Part shown: piece after piece, positions 1 to 12,259 of the stretch
How positions within the stretch are numbered: position 1 is the first letter of the stretch
Layout of the letters: every line of letters starts with the position of its first letter
DNA from: Blasia pusilla
Taxonomy: Eukaryota; Marchantiophyta; Marchantiopsida; Blasiales
Direction of reading: 5' to 3'
DNA: 64,000 nt
Assembly: GCA_050084515.1 (NCBI GenBank)
Contig: CM114271.1
Coordinates: 60,822,001-60,886,000, forward strand
The notes under the pieces: model-generated
Database searches by the model: none
Told to the model about the DNA's origin: nothing
Seen by the model: only the letters and a program-made list of their open reading frames with translations
Made by a program: the position numbers and the translations under genes

Positions 1-190
1 GTCATAGCCTCCTTGAAAGTGGCAAAGTTCTTATAAGAATATTTGCATGGACCTAGGTTAGTATTTAATGGTGTTATAAAGTGGGAAATTATGAAAGGTG
101 TTTATTTACGTAGCACGTGCGTTCTCACTAGTTATAATATTCATTTGGAAGGAAAGTGTAGTTGTGAGGAAATTTTTGTTATCTTCCCCA
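1..190. repeat. Dispersed repeat family A, copy 1 (cut by window edge)
   Basis: The stretch from about position 25 (ttataagaatatttgcatgg) to about 160 (ctcactagttataa) matches two other places, 52170-52290 and 62940-63065, in the same order: 'aagaRtaYttgcatg', 'acttaggatcttatt', 'gtggaaa', 'gca(c/t)', 'actagt'. The copies differ by many substitutions and small indels, so they are old. No open reading frame runs through it. The family is probably a non-autonomous transposon; I cannot assign a superfamily. Confidence 0.6.
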
Positions 191-1100
191 AATCGCAAGC
201 TTCCTAACTTCTCTATCTTTTGAAGCTCCTTCTTGGAAAAACCACATTCCTAGCAAAAGGTTGAAAAGACACTAGATATTCCAATTAGGCTAAAGCAAAG
301 GACGATACAGACACTCACTAACCTCCAACCTACTTTTTATTTGAAAAATTAGTGTGGTGGTATGATAAGACATCAATTAATGATATGTTGCTGAATAATG
401 GAGATTAAAAATATTATGAAGCTGTAAAAAAATTTGAAGATAGATATGCATGCACATAATTTTTCGTTTAGGATTGACAACATATGAAACAACCATGGAA
501 AACCAATTTGACTTTAAGTTATGCAAATGAATGTGGGCTCTTGGATATAAAAGGATTTGTATGATTGGATCATAAATTCCTCTCCTTCCATGTATTTGGG
601 AAGATCCAAAAGAACGATGCCGAAATATCTATGGATTACCTCTAACAATCTTTTATAATTTCAAATACAAAATACCTACGGAATAATTTTTTTTTTCATA
701 ATTTTCAAATACTTTTTATTTCTAGATTTTTTGTATTCCCATCTGATATAATATAATGGGAGAGTGACTCTTCATTTTGCAAATTCTTTTCTTTACAAAT
801 GATATACCAATATATCGTTTCTTTTGAACCAATGGGATCGCTTCCATTCTAGAATGTTCAAAATGACATTTAAAAATAAATTATTAAAGATGATATAAAC
901 ATGTGCATCACACTAACTTACATTGATATATATACATGTTTGGCACTAATCAAACGGCGATCTCTCGTTCAAAGAAAAGAATCATAACTCCCCATGGGCA
1001 TGTCCAAATTGAGGTCGTGAGAATCATAATCTTTTCTCTCTCCCATTGTTTCTTTCTGCGGAATTTACTATCGACCACTTCCATGCTCAATAAAATTTGG
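191..1100. other. AT-rich intergenic DNA
   Basis: Strongly AT-rich with poly-A and poly-T runs. No convincing coding region, RNA gene or repeat was seen. The short open frames at 936-1159 on both strands overlap each other and look random. Confidence 0.6.
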
Positions 1101-1910
1101 TGCGACACTATCGCGGAGTAACTCGTGACCACAATCATTCCATGTGGGCCCGCTAACAACCGGGGTTAGTGGCGACGGAATGGGTGGTAACACCGTGGCA
1201 AGGATTAACCCGGTTTTTCTTATTAGTGCATGTTCCTAATAATAAAAAGTGGCCCTTGGGGATGTAATACATCGCCTGAGGTGGGGAAGCATATGCAATA
1301 TGAGCATTTCCGATAACTATTTCAAGTCTTGCACCCCTCTGAAACGCGCTCAGTAACGCTCGCAGCGATGTCGAACAGTCAACGCACGCCCGGGGAATGG
1401 TTTCCGCGAATCCGCAGCAGTGGCGCTCCCAAGATTGTCGCCGTGTTGCGATCCGGGAAGCGAGCATGGCGACGAGACCGTCAATCTCGAGCAGATGCGG
1501 CGTAGCAAAGGCCGACTGTTTGCTGTTCCGGGTTTGAAGGTCTTATTCGCTCTGACTCACTCCTTTCCAAATTCCATGCAGTGTGAGTCATAAGGTGATT
1601 GTCCAACTCTTGCGCTGTCCCGGGCTTTATTTGGCTCCCTGCGCCTATTTTCGGCGGACCAGTGCGGGCGGACACGATACGCGTCGAGAGATTCTCGTGG
1701 GCACAGCAGCCGCGGGGAGATTCAAGACATCCCGACCTTCCGTCGTACTCACTAATAATCACAATCTTGCATGCACATTGCGCAGCTCAGTGGAGCTTTT
1801 TTTGTCGGCGCTCGTCGTCGTCGGGCGCACTTATTTTGGACCGGAGTTTTCCTCGAGAGAAATCCCATGCATGCATGGGATTTCTCTTTTCCCAAATTTA
1901 CTTTTGAGTT
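1101..1910. other. GC-richer intergenic island, no gene recognised
   Basis: Base composition shifts to clearly GC-richer than the flanks, with several CpG-containing words (for example gcgctcgtcgtcgtcgggcgc near 1808). Open frames of 93-117 codons exist on both strands, but none resembles a known protein and they overlap one another. It could be the remains of a gene or promoter. It ends at the palindrome at 1856-1887. Confidence 0.35.
1856..1887. repeat. 32-bp perfect palindrome containing CATGCATG
   Basis: The left half, AGAGAAATCCCATGCA, is the exact reverse complement of the right half, TGCATGGGATTTCTCT, with no spacer. The centre is three overlapping CATG words, giving the RY-repeat type core CATGCATG that plant B3-domain factors bind. 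It marks the border between a GC-richer island and very AT-rich DNA. It could be a protein-binding dyad, a cruciform, or the scar of a fold-back element. Confidence 0.85.
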
Positions 1911-2500
1911 TGTTTCGGGATTTTTTTAAATTTTAATTAAAAAAATTGTACTTGGGAAATGTTTTTTTTTGGAAAAATTTATTAATTATTCGTGTCTAAT
2001 TTTAGTCTTATCAATTAATTCCAGGGTTAATTCATGCAATTGTTTGGTTGGATTGGTCTTTCTTCGTTTTGAAGGAATATGTGCATTATTTTATTTATTT
2101 TGGACAAAAATATTTGTTGCATTATCATGTCCGCGTTAAGCAACATTTACTCTCCTTTGGATCCATATATTAATTAACATGAAAATTCTAAAGTTATTAT
2201 GTTCAAATATAATCACACGCATTGGAATAACTTTTCCGTATGAGGTAATTTGATATTACATTTTCCTGAAATCTTTTGATCTGACTTATAAGAGATATTC
2301 CTAAAAAAAACCCCATGTTCCTCAAACAATGATTCCTCATGGTAGTAGTCTTTAAAGAAAATCAAAGAATTATAAAACTTCACTTGCTTGAAAAATGAAT
2401 TATGGTTTTATATTTGATCAGAGTTTTAGCTCATGGGATTTTTTATTTTTTTTTCACTTGCTTTGGTATGCGTCGTATAATCCAACCACTACTTCTCCTA
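1911..2500. other. AT-rich intergenic DNA
   Basis: Long A/T tracts. No coding region, RNA or repeat structure was recognised. Confidence 0.6.
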
Positions 2501-2504
2501 ACTA

Positions 2505-2640
2505 CATCTCAAAGCACTAACAACCTTGAGCTTTCCAAGCGGAAGACTTAGACTGAATTCCGAAAACTCAACCAATTCTGCGTTCCATAGGTAGCCAAGA
2601 AACCACCAGCACTAATCCAATCAAGTCTCCCCCAAGTGCA
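2505..2640. repeat. Second dispersed repeat segment, matches 52430-52565
   Basis: About 135 bp here match 52430-52565 in the same orientation. Shared words include 'aaagcactaacaaccttgag', 'aagcggaagactta', 'aactcaacca' and 'agtctcccccaag'. In the other copy this segment lies directly downstream of repeat family A, and here it lies about 2.3 kb downstream of copy 1. It is probably the 3' part of the same element, separated here by insertion or divergence. Confidence 0.6.
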
Positions 2641-3545
2641 TATTGTCTCCATAAGAAGCCTCTTCTCCAAACTTGGACCGATTCCCCCAAGATGTATCCC
2701 TTAACTCAAACATGAAACATGGCCAAACAAATCATGGTTAGTTCCATATTTATTGTAAGGATCTGAGCAGATAGGGGGGGAAAGTGTCCCCCTATAGGTA
2801 CTTCTAGGCATGCCCTTTCAATCCTTGCCCCACATCCTTAATGAAGCCCGCACTTGATCCTATATCTTGAGACCATGTGAGCAACCCATGTATTGAAAAT
2901 ACTCGAGCGGGGGACGGGTGTGGTTTCGAGAGCATTTCTTCAAGTAAGGGCGGACCTTCAAGTTGCAATAGTCGTTGATGCAAGATCAAGTCTCTAATAA
3001 GTTCCCCCTATTTAGTACAAAATCAATAAGTTCCCCTCTATTCTCTCACGACAAGAATCACCAATGGTAGTGCCGAGGCGATCAATTCTTCATAACTTCT
3101 AACCCTGAAATTCCTAACAATGAAGTATGTGTAAACTATTTTATGCTTGTACACAAAAAAATGTCACAACTACTATTAAATCCTACTCGAGCAGGCCTAT
3201 TTACATCCATATATTTCTAAATAAGAACATACAAAATACAATCTCAAGTCCTTCCGTATGTGACAATAGGAAGTATTACCCAAGTTGTTGATTATGTAAC
3301 CTCGTTCATGAATGCCTCCCCTGAGTGGTAGACTAGATAACGAGTAAATTAGTGTCTATCTATAAAGAGAACCTTCACGTGGTATGGGTTAAGAAAGGGG
3401 AAATCGGGTAAGGATTGCACTCTATCTCTATCTATGATTCATTGACATAATTTATTCTCCTCAAGAATGGGTTGTGGTGGAGTTGCTCTCAAGGTTGTAC
3501 ACGGATAAATTTCGTGTCCTCGGATATGTCCATGTCTGCAAACAT
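2641..3545. other. Intergenic DNA with a G/C-run hairpin
   Basis: No gene was recognised. At 2771-2795 the sequence ATAGGGGG is followed, after a 9-nt loop, by CCCCCTAT, a perfect 8-bp stem. The rest is mixed AT-rich sequence. Confidence 0.5.
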
Positions 3546-3546
3546 G

Positions 3547-3790
3547 TTTGTGCAGGCGAAGGTACCTACGGCCCGTATCCGAGTTCGCTCTAGAGCTCGC
3601 CTAAAGCCCGCAGAGTAGATCCGGGCTGAAAGAGCTTGCACTCCTTGCGTGGCCCGCATGGGCCTCGTTGTAGGCCTCATTGGGCAAGCTATGGGCCCTC
3701 GCATAGCCCGCGCAAGGCCCGCCCGGGATGCAATCCTGCCGCGGGCTAAGGCGGGCCACGCAACGGGTCCGACCTCTATTAGCCTAGGTC
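3547..3790. repeat. GC-rich island with GCCCGC words and an 11-bp inverted repeat
   Basis: A sharply bounded GC-rich patch in AT-rich DNA, full of GCCCGC/GCGGGC and GGGCC words. GCGTGGCCCGC at 3647-3657 is the exact reverse complement of GCGGGCCACGC at 3751-3761, so the intervening 93 bp could form the loop of a hairpin. Open frames cross it on both strands (3489-3704 minus, 3649-3840 plus) but look compositional. It may be part of a transposon terminus; I do not recognise the family. Confidence 0.5.
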
Positions 3791-3840
3791 TACACGGTTT
3801 CCCTTTTTATTCAAGCTCGATTTCCTACTTTAATCGTTAA

Positions 3841-6800
3841 AGTCTTCAACTTAGGAGATGACAAAAATTTGGAGGCATTTTTTAAGGCTTTCGTGATCGA
3901 TTCAGCAATCTGAATCTATGTGGGTCAAATCGATGTCGGAAGCTGATCTCGTTGAGAGCTTTCCAACAACACCCATCTTGTTACTTAACATTATTTAGTA
4001 ATGTTAAACATCTGAAACAATGGCAAATTCTTCCTACTTACCCTTAACGTTGCCCACTACCATGTACTTCTGGCTTGAACTCAAACTCACTCATCTCTTC
4101 CATGGGACGGACCAAAACGATTTCACAAGTTCGCTTATCCCCGTCCTTTTGAATCCACTCCTCACCCCACGCTCTCGAGAACCGCCGCTGTAGTTTCTTC
4201 GAGCTGAACGTGCGAGGCATGTCGTTGCCGTTGGTTAGTTATTCGGCCTCCGGAGTCGGGCCCCCCTCAATAGATGAAGAGTTCGTAAAAAAAATCCAAG
4301 GCGGAACCAAAAGATCTTCTGGAGGCAGGTGTTGATGAATGGGGGATGGAAGTAAGCGAATGAAAATAGGGTAGAGTTCAAGTTGGGCGTCAGAGCTTAT
4401 CCAACAGTACAGTGCTGGATATCGGATTTGGCAGAGCGAGCAAATCACCGTCTGTTGTGAGTGTTGTCTGACTTCGCCGTCGACACTCGACAGATTTGCA
4501 GTCTGAACTGTACGCGCATAGCTTCCATGAAGTCCGCGCGAAAGTCTTCTGTTGGTGTATGGGGCGACCTTAGGTCTCGACAGGATCTCTCTCATCTCAC
4601 TCGCACAGTCACCGGAATACAGCGCAGCAGTCGAGAGCGATTGATACTTCGTTTTCACTCGCATCGGTGCTGTAGCGTTCTGCAGAAGCCTAGATAGACG
4701 GCAGTGGACGCAACTTCGTCCAGCTAGCATGAAAGAAACGCGTCCTGTTCTAAAGGACGTGTACATAGACGCCTGGGGGAGATATCGGATCTTCAAAAAT
4801 TGTCAAGCTTGCTTTCGGACGAGAAGATATGCATCAAAACTTTTTGCTTTTCGGTTCAATGATCGGAAAGGAGCAGCGAGTTCCAGCGAACAAAATGGAC
4901 ACGTCCTGTCTCCATAAACCCCCGTACCATCCGACAAGGTCTACGCGATACGTGTATGCATGTATATCAAGCGGCCATCTGCAGCTCATGTAGTACTTGA
5001 TGAATCTTGATCCAAATCGGTCTCTACTTTTCATATCGCTCGGTTTCTCGTGGCTTAGTTGCTTCTATTTCGCTGGGACTTCTTGGTGTTCGACTGCTTA
5101 ATATCTGAAGCTCTTTGCCTTTTCATGTCCCTTTTCATTTTGGATCCTTTCTCTCTTTTTATTCCAGGACTAAGTGCAAGATGATCGGTACAATGACAAT
5201 AATGAAGCCCCGAACATGCTGAAATGATAAAGCGCAGCACCTCAGGTCTTCGGGAAAAAGCGAAGACGAAGACATTGGACCGCTCCCTGAGAGGAGAAGT
5301 CGAGAGAGATAGGGCACAACTTGCGCACATCCCAATTCGTGTCCCAATCCGCATCCTCGCGATAGATTCGCCACCGACGCTGTCCATTCCCCGAATCTGA
5401 AGCAGATAAAGAGCATGCATTAGGGCTGGCAAGAGTAAAAGTCCGTGACCCGGAAACTGGTGATCTTCGTTTCGCCGTAGTGGATCTTCAAGTCTCATGC
5501 ATAAAGTTGATGACACGCATTTATCAGCCCAACAGCGATCTTTGATAGGAAGTACGTGGAGTTCCGCGTCTGGAGTGGGTCCGGGATTTCAGTCTTGCAC
5601 TTTAGCTACAGCTCCGGGAGATCGCCTGTTTCCCCTCTGAGTCTCGTAATTCTGCTCTCAAAACAAAGACCTGAAGGGCCTTGAGAGCTCCTCCTGCCTC
5701 CCACTTCTCAGGGACCAAAGACAGGCTGTTGCGCCGTCCGGGATGACAGGCTTGACTGACAGAGGAGTGGCGAATCCTCTGAATCGCCATTTACACTCTG
5801 ATTGCCCTGACTGACTATAGTAACATCTTTGAAGAAACACGCAAACCATAGAGAACACACGGCCATCGCCACCGACTCCATTTGAGGGTTTCTGGTCGCG
5901 CTCTTCGCATCTTCAGGTGGCAGTCCGACAGGCGTGGGAGAAGAGATGACGGACCCCAATGAACCTTACACTTCCGCAATCCTGACATCGCCTCGAAGTG
6001 ATTTTACCTCCGTAATGACCGCAATTGTTCTCCGTACGATTCTCCTGCTCCATCTTTTATCCCTCAGGACAAAAGATGTCTGTCTGTGACATGAAGCGAG
6101 TTTTTTCGTGTCACAAACACACGTTCTCCCAAATCACGAAACTATCGTGTGGAATGAGACTACGAAAATTTTCCAACTCCGTTTTGACGAAGGCGTTGCT
6201 CCGTTTCCCCTTGGCAACACCGTTAGTACTCCGGAGGGTGAAGTGCACTTTCATTTACAGAGCCATTTGCATTTCCGTTCAGGAGTAGGTGGCACCACCT
6301 GAGAGTCGTGAGAAACATGTGGCAAGAGAAGGTGTCGCCATGGGGCAAGCGCTCCTCATTTCATAGTATAGAGTAGTATTCTATGCATTGGGCATCTAGT
6401 GATGGGTACATATCTATACATATCATTTTACTTGTATAGTCCTCGATGGGAAATTTCAATGAATTTTAATAAATGATGATATGTGTAACCAAACGACATA
6501 GGACGGCAAAAGAGTTTAACAAAGAAGGGTAAGGAAAATAATAGTATGGACATTACTAATGAGGACAGGTAAGGATCGTGCAATGCATAGATCCTTGTTT
6601 AATAATTCAATGTCATTCTCCCTACCAGTCTCTCTATGCCACCCTAATTAACATGACCGAATGTGTTTTTTGAGAGAGTAGTGACATGTGTCAAAAGTAG
6701 GAGTCATTGAAAAGTGCACCCTCCAATTAGTATGTTGGTTCTATTATTCTAACACCATAATATAAGAAAAAAATTGGGAGATATTAGGATTAAATAATAA

Positions 6801-8560
6801 CATTTTTATGGTAAATGTGTAAAAATTTAAGGAAAAAAAGAGAGGTCACATTAGGTATTCCCCATGAGGAGTGGAATGTTTATTATGGGGTCAATGGAAG
6901 AGTAGAATCTATACTACAATGAGTGGACCTGATGGATGGGTTTACAAAATCCTTCCTCCTACTTTTGACACGTGGCCTCCTACTCTCCTTTTGATATGGG
7001 AGGGCGTTAAATTAAAAAAGAAGATGAGAGCTAAGTTTAAGGGAGAGTACATGTGACATAGGGGAGGGAGGGGAAGGATGAGGAGAAACCAATGATCGCG
7101 GAGATCTAGGGTTATGAGTAATTGTAGCTTGTTAAAATCAAGAATCTAGGTTTCATTTCAAACTGGCCGGAGAAGCGATTTTCCTTTGTATAAGATATGT
7201 GATAACCGGTTCGAAAGTCGGTTTTACTATTCCCCACTATCAAATACCAGCAATGTACAAGTTCCCGTGGAGAAACTCTCGGACCAAAAGAAAGAATAAA
7301 AAAAAAAAAAACTAGAATCCCTTGCATAGCATGACCACCCACTAATATTTACTAGAAATGGAACCCAACAATACATGTGCCCATAGCGGCCTATTAGAGC
7401 GTCTCAAGTTGTAGGCCGTAGCAATATACCTCAGGTCCATAATTTTTTTTATGGATTGACGTCTGATAAAATATGGGGTGTTGGAGGAGGTGGACGTGCA
7501 CCTCTTACGGTCCGATGTCCAATTCATTTTCTCGTCTATTTAAGTTGTATCGTATATTATTACGGTACCTAACAAAATAAATGTACTTGGACATAACTAT
7601 GAGTCGCGAAACTTACATCCCGCATTATGAGACGCCCTATTATCACACCAATGAGTTTGAAGCAACTTTCCAAAAGGTTTTGCCTCTTTGAAACGCATTC
7701 ACGTTCCTATCACAACTACCACGCGTGGAAGATGATGGAGGTGTGTGGATTCCTTCATTGAAAACGAAAACCCAAAATGAGAATAGATTTGAGTAGAAAA
7801 AGAATAAACTACATGAAAAAGAGAGAAAAGAAAGGGACCTGAAACTCACGCCCTTTTATCTTTGCCGAAAGAGCAATGATGGAAGCCCCATATAAGTTAA
7901 ACTCTCAATCAATCAAGATATGCTATCTTGGAAAGAAGAATGAATAGATTTTGAAACGAATGGAATTTTATTTTAGGAAAGTGGATTTCGGAAATTGAGA
8001 CCCCAAATCTCCCTTTTCTAACTCACGAATTTTCCCGTTCTTTTGCGACCCCACGCTTTTCCACTTATCTATGACAGAAAACCGTGTGGTGGCGAGTTGT
8101 CTCTTGCTCTTTCCAGCGTCGAGTTGTCTGTTGTGCACAACTATTTTCATTCTGTGACTTGTTACTGTACATCTCTATCTCGCATCCCGCTTTAAATGTC
8201 CCATCGATTGCCTTCCAGTGATGAGCGCCGGCGCTTTATGGACGGGGAACTCTTTGCGTGGGGTCCATGCGCTCCTCCACACTCTGCGGACAGAGATGCC
8301 GCCTTTCCCTTTCCAGATGTATGCGATTTCTCTATCGTTTTAGGAAGTCTCACAAGATAAGTGACATCGAAAGAGTTGCAGCGAAGGACGCTCCCTTTAA
8401 AAACAAAGATGCACTTCGATAAAAACGAGTGATAGAAAACCCATCGGAAGTACAAAAGAGGGGGACTCAAAGAGTCAAAACCTGAAGGCCACAACAGGAC
8501 CAGAAAAGGAAGAAGGGGGCATTCCCCCCCTAACGACGAAACTCACCAACAGCAGAGACA
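3841..8560. other. Long intergenic stretch, no gene assigned
   Basis: 4.1-6.3 kb has a more gene-like composition. It contains a minus open frame of 185 codons (4239-4796) and others at 5055-5516 and 5708-5959. None shows a family motif, signal peptide or repeat that I can name, and overlapping frames exist on the other strand, so I do not call a gene. 6.3-8.5 kb is AT-rich with nothing recognised. Transcribed untranslated sequence or a divergent lineage-specific gene in 4.1-6.3 kb cannot be excluded. Confidence 0.4.
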
Positions 8561-8574
8561 ATATCAAGCAACAA

Positions 8575-8954
8575 CAAGAGAGCTATGACTACTACTAAGT
8601 GGGCCTCTAGCGCCGGCGTCTCCCACACTGAGCCGCCGCAAAATCCCATTAGCCTGGGCACGCTGCAACGCTATGGAGACCAGCGCCTACTGTCTGAGAA
8701 TCGCAGTAGCTAAGGACAACCCATTTCTCGAGTGGAGATGATGGGCGCGATCCGTATGAACAGTCGAACCTCTCCCCCATAGCCCCATACATCTCTATGG
8801 CCAGGGGGATGAAGATGTGTCCCTCGTGTAGTCGACTGTAGATATGTGTCTTCTTCGCCGCCGCCGCCGCTCCTTGTAGCATTCGCCCTTGGGCCACCAC
8901 TTGGGCTCGCACTGCCTCCCGCGTAGGATCTTGGGAAATTTCTCCAAATGACAA
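8575..8954 (-). pseudogene. LINE-like retroelement C-terminal fragment, frameshifted
   Basis: Reading the minus strand from about 8954, an alanine-rich stretch (QGAAAAAKKTHIY) leads into FIPLAIEMYGAMGERFD. After a one-base shift near 8745 the frame continues with LATAILRQ, an in-frame stop, then VSIALQRAQANGILRRL. From memory, this order (F-PLAIE-YG, then a run ending in VSIALQRAQA) recurs at the end of polymerase proteins of non-LTR elements in plant genomes. No computed match supports that here. The fragment has at least one frameshift and one stop, and no upstream reverse transcriptase is visible. It is a dead relic if the assignment holds. Confidence 0.45.
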
Positions 8955-9416
8955 TAAGCTAAGCCCTAATATTCACATTTGGAACCCTAATATGAACCGA
9001 ATTCTAAAAAGATGAATAAAAATAAAAATACTTCACGCCATGCAGCAAGGTCCAGATCAAAACGAAGCTCTCGTCACGCTCTCCGTTTCGACATGTAGCA
9101 CGTCTCTTTTCGTCCCCTACGCCCTCCGTCCTTCCTCCCGCCGTCCCCGTCCATGCCTCCCGCCGTCCCCGCCCAAAATCCAAAATCCAAAAAATCAAAA
9201 AATGAGGGGTGGGGGAGATGCTTTCAATGCGATGCAATTCTCGGAGGGGTAAAATTGTTCAGTGATGAAGGTTTTGTGCATTGTTCCTGAATTCTCCATC
9301 AAATCAAATCGTCTGTCACCACTTCTAAGTTGGAAAAGAGATTCAATCTTCTTCGTCGCACGTTCTTCAGTTTACGTATTTCTGTGTTACCGAGTCTCGC
9401 GGCAATTTTGCCCGCG

Positions 9417-9486
9417 ATGGATTCTCGTGAATTGATTGAAGATTTCGTCATCAAGGCATATTTTCTTTCCAGTAGCCGAGCAAAAG
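9417..9486 (+). CDS. Possible orphan first coding exon (speculative)
   Basis: An ATG in good context (GCGATGG) starts 23 codons rich in hydrophobic and acidic residues (LIEDFVIKAYF, then SSSRAK). A plausible splice donor (AAAAG|GTAATT) follows. A GC-richer, leader-like stretch precedes it. The pattern LI-x2-F-x2-K-x6-SR loosely recalls the N-terminus of ATG13-type HORMA proteins, but that is a guess from a very short segment. No matching second exon was found before the microsatellite and retroelement nest that begin about 1 kb downstream. If real, the gene may continue beyond the nest or may have been disrupted. The open frame runs on to 9674, which may be intron read-through. Confidence 0.15.
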
Positions 9487-9924
9487 GTAATTCCGTAACA
9501 TTGTTTCTTGGATGTGGGGTAGACGCTTATCGATGCTCGAAGTGCGAAATGCTTCTTTCAGAGTGTGAGAGTGTAGACTCTGAGTTGTTGCGGATGTTTA
9601 GGTCACAGCTTAGTTTTCACTCCTTACGTATTCCACATGAAGCGCTCAAAATCAAAGTTGAGTTCCCCAAATAGATGCTGCAGTCCTTCAACCATTTCTC
9701 TCTCGCTTCAACTTAACTCCATCCTTAGTTAGTAATCGAATCGTGTTCTCCAACTACTCCACTTAACAATCCCAGGAAACGAGACCCGGGAACTCTGCAT
9801 GTTTCCGAATCTGAACCGCGTCAGATTGTACTAAGAACGTGAGTGCCATTTTCGACAGGTTCCCACGTAAGAGGCTCCGATTGGAATTTTGGCCCCTAAT
9901 TCTAACTCTATGGAATCATATTAC

Positions 9925-10028
9925 AATTGTGGGGATGCATCCCTCTCTTGGTCATATCATCTCAACGACTCGCACTAATTGTGGGGATGCATCCCTCTCT
10001 TGGTCATATCATCTTAACGACTCGTAGT
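9925..10028. repeat. 52-bp tandem duplication
   Basis: Two head-to-tail copies (9925-9976 and 9977-10028) begin 'aattgtggggatgcatccct' and end 'cgactcg...'. They differ at only a few positions, so the duplication is recent. No coding content was recognised. Confidence 0.85.
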
Positions 10029-10568
10029 AATAGGAACAAACGTATGTGCTTGAGGGCGATATGTGTCAATCAAATGTTCCCATGTAAAAACCCTTGTATG
10101 GTCTAGCTTCATTGTTATCATCATCATCCTTATTATCCATATATCATTCCAAGTGTATGTGTTGCTAGTGTGGCAATGTGAAGGAAATCCAACAATATGG
10201 ATGTAAGGCATGGACTTATCTCATGAGAAGCCCTCTTCCACACTACCCTCCAATCGTGGTTTTTTCTTTTAAAATTTATTGAACCTTCCAATCGACACAT
10301 GTAATGCTCCTCACAGACTTTTTTTGGTTATGAATGAAGTAGAAAGACCCTCTCCAAGCATGTAACGACCACAACCGCTTCCGCTTCCGCTTCCACCTCC
10401 ATCTTCATACGGCCACATTCCTTCAAATGTATCTCCTTGCTACACATCCATCAACCCATGGATATTGGAACAAGGAAAGACAAGCATATTAATTTCTTAC
10501 AATGTGATCGTGGAGACAATGTCTTTGCCTCACATTCCGAGGTGGTAGTAGAGGAGGAGGTGAATCTG

Positions 10569-10768
<200 letters not shown>

Positions 10769-10796
10769 GTGTGCACTTGTTGAGAAATCTTGATTT

Positions 10797-12259
10797 ACAA
10801 AGAGAGAATGGCAACTCACTTTTTCTCAATATATTTGCAGGGTTCGGATCGTGTTTCCCATTCAGCGGCTCCTGGGAGTAAGAGCCGCTCGTTTGTGTGC
10901 TTTATTATGCAAATTTTCGTATAGAAAAGGGGCGCGCGGAAGCACTCCCTAATTTTTGATACAATTTGAGTATGGGCACATGGTTCTTCATGTTGGTGCC
11001 CTTGGGAGCACCTTGTAGCTTGCTAAAGTCGGTTTGCATAATTTTCAAATTTTTTTTGGGATAAATCAGAGTAGAAGCGCTGCGGATTTTTTTCGTAGGA
11101 AAGGAGGCCACATGCTGTACGACAGTCGTTGCTTGTTTTTCATGGAAGATTGAATGAGTAAACCAATTTAAGGACGTTGTAGATGGGGAAGTTATGCACG
11201 TTTTCAAGGAAACGATGCGCAATTTGGACATCTTAGTACAAAGTTGTAACCGTTTCTATGGGTTTCCATGCCATTGCCAACTTGTGAAGGAAGGAGAAAT
11301 TTCAAAAAAATTAGTACAATTCTTAGTTGAGAGGTAGAAAAAAGCTAAAAATTCATTTATCTTAGTGCATAAGACAAGAGTTTTTTTTGCTATACATAAT
11401 GATTGGTAATCGCTTACCGAAGATCAAGAACCATGTCATGCCATTCATAGTCCCAATAGACCACCAATCATTGTATCTTGATCGCGGAGCCGCACCATCA
11501 CTAAGGAGCAGAGCGATTATTGCTGACAAAGGAGGGGATGCTGCTGCATGTCGCATCCTATTAGCGAGTGATGTGCCGTTTGTAGTCTTTCCGTGCCGCC
11601 ATTCTCTCATCATGCCATTGTTCCTGCCCCACATATTGAGGGGTTTTTGAGTATCGTTAACACCAAGGGAGTATGACTTGCTAACTAGAGGAGTTTGTCT
11701 TCACGATCGAGTTAGGGTTGAGGTTTGTAATTTCTGAGGAGCGATACCGATATTTTTTAGGTTATCCATTATGGTCTTTTGACATACATATGTGAGGGAA
11801 TTGGATAGTTATTTGGAATATTGGAATTTGTGCAAATGCTCGGAGCATCATTGATGTATGTGGTTAGGGGACTAGATCTGTGTGGGATGTCCAAAGTTAT
11901 GGGTATGCTCTATATATCAATAAGACCTAAGATCAATAGTCAATTTTCCACGCCACGTTGTTTATTGTTGTATATTACACATCTTAGTGTGAGGGAGTGT
12001 AGATTGTGTGCCGCATATGTTAGTTCCAAGTGATTGAGGGATTATTCGCGAGATTGAGGGTGATTGTGTGAGAGGAGCCCGAGGATCATCACGACATTCT
12101 TTTGGGAGGCGTACTGGTATCCCTAAGAGTAGCACTACAAGATTAACGTGGAGTGGCGCGAGGTTCTGAGGTTCTCCTCGTGAGGGACTGCCTTGACCTC
12201 CTTCCGTGTTGTCCTTAGACAAGGGGAAGGGCGTAGAAGAGTGAAGAATTGTATCACCG
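10797..12259 (+). other. Region upstream of the plus-strand gypsy gag; leader not delimited
   Basis: No protein family was recognised. The last 250 bp before gag may be gag N-terminal or leader sequence of the plus-strand gypsy element. I could not identify a primer-binding site or 5' LTR, so the left end of that element is unknown. The open frames at 11362-11650 overlap on opposite strands and are not convincing. Confidence 0.35.

Noticed and set aside
4239-4796. Minus-strand open frame of 185 codons
   Set aside because: No family motif, no leucine or Cys pattern, and an overlapping frame on the other strand. Length alone is not enough.
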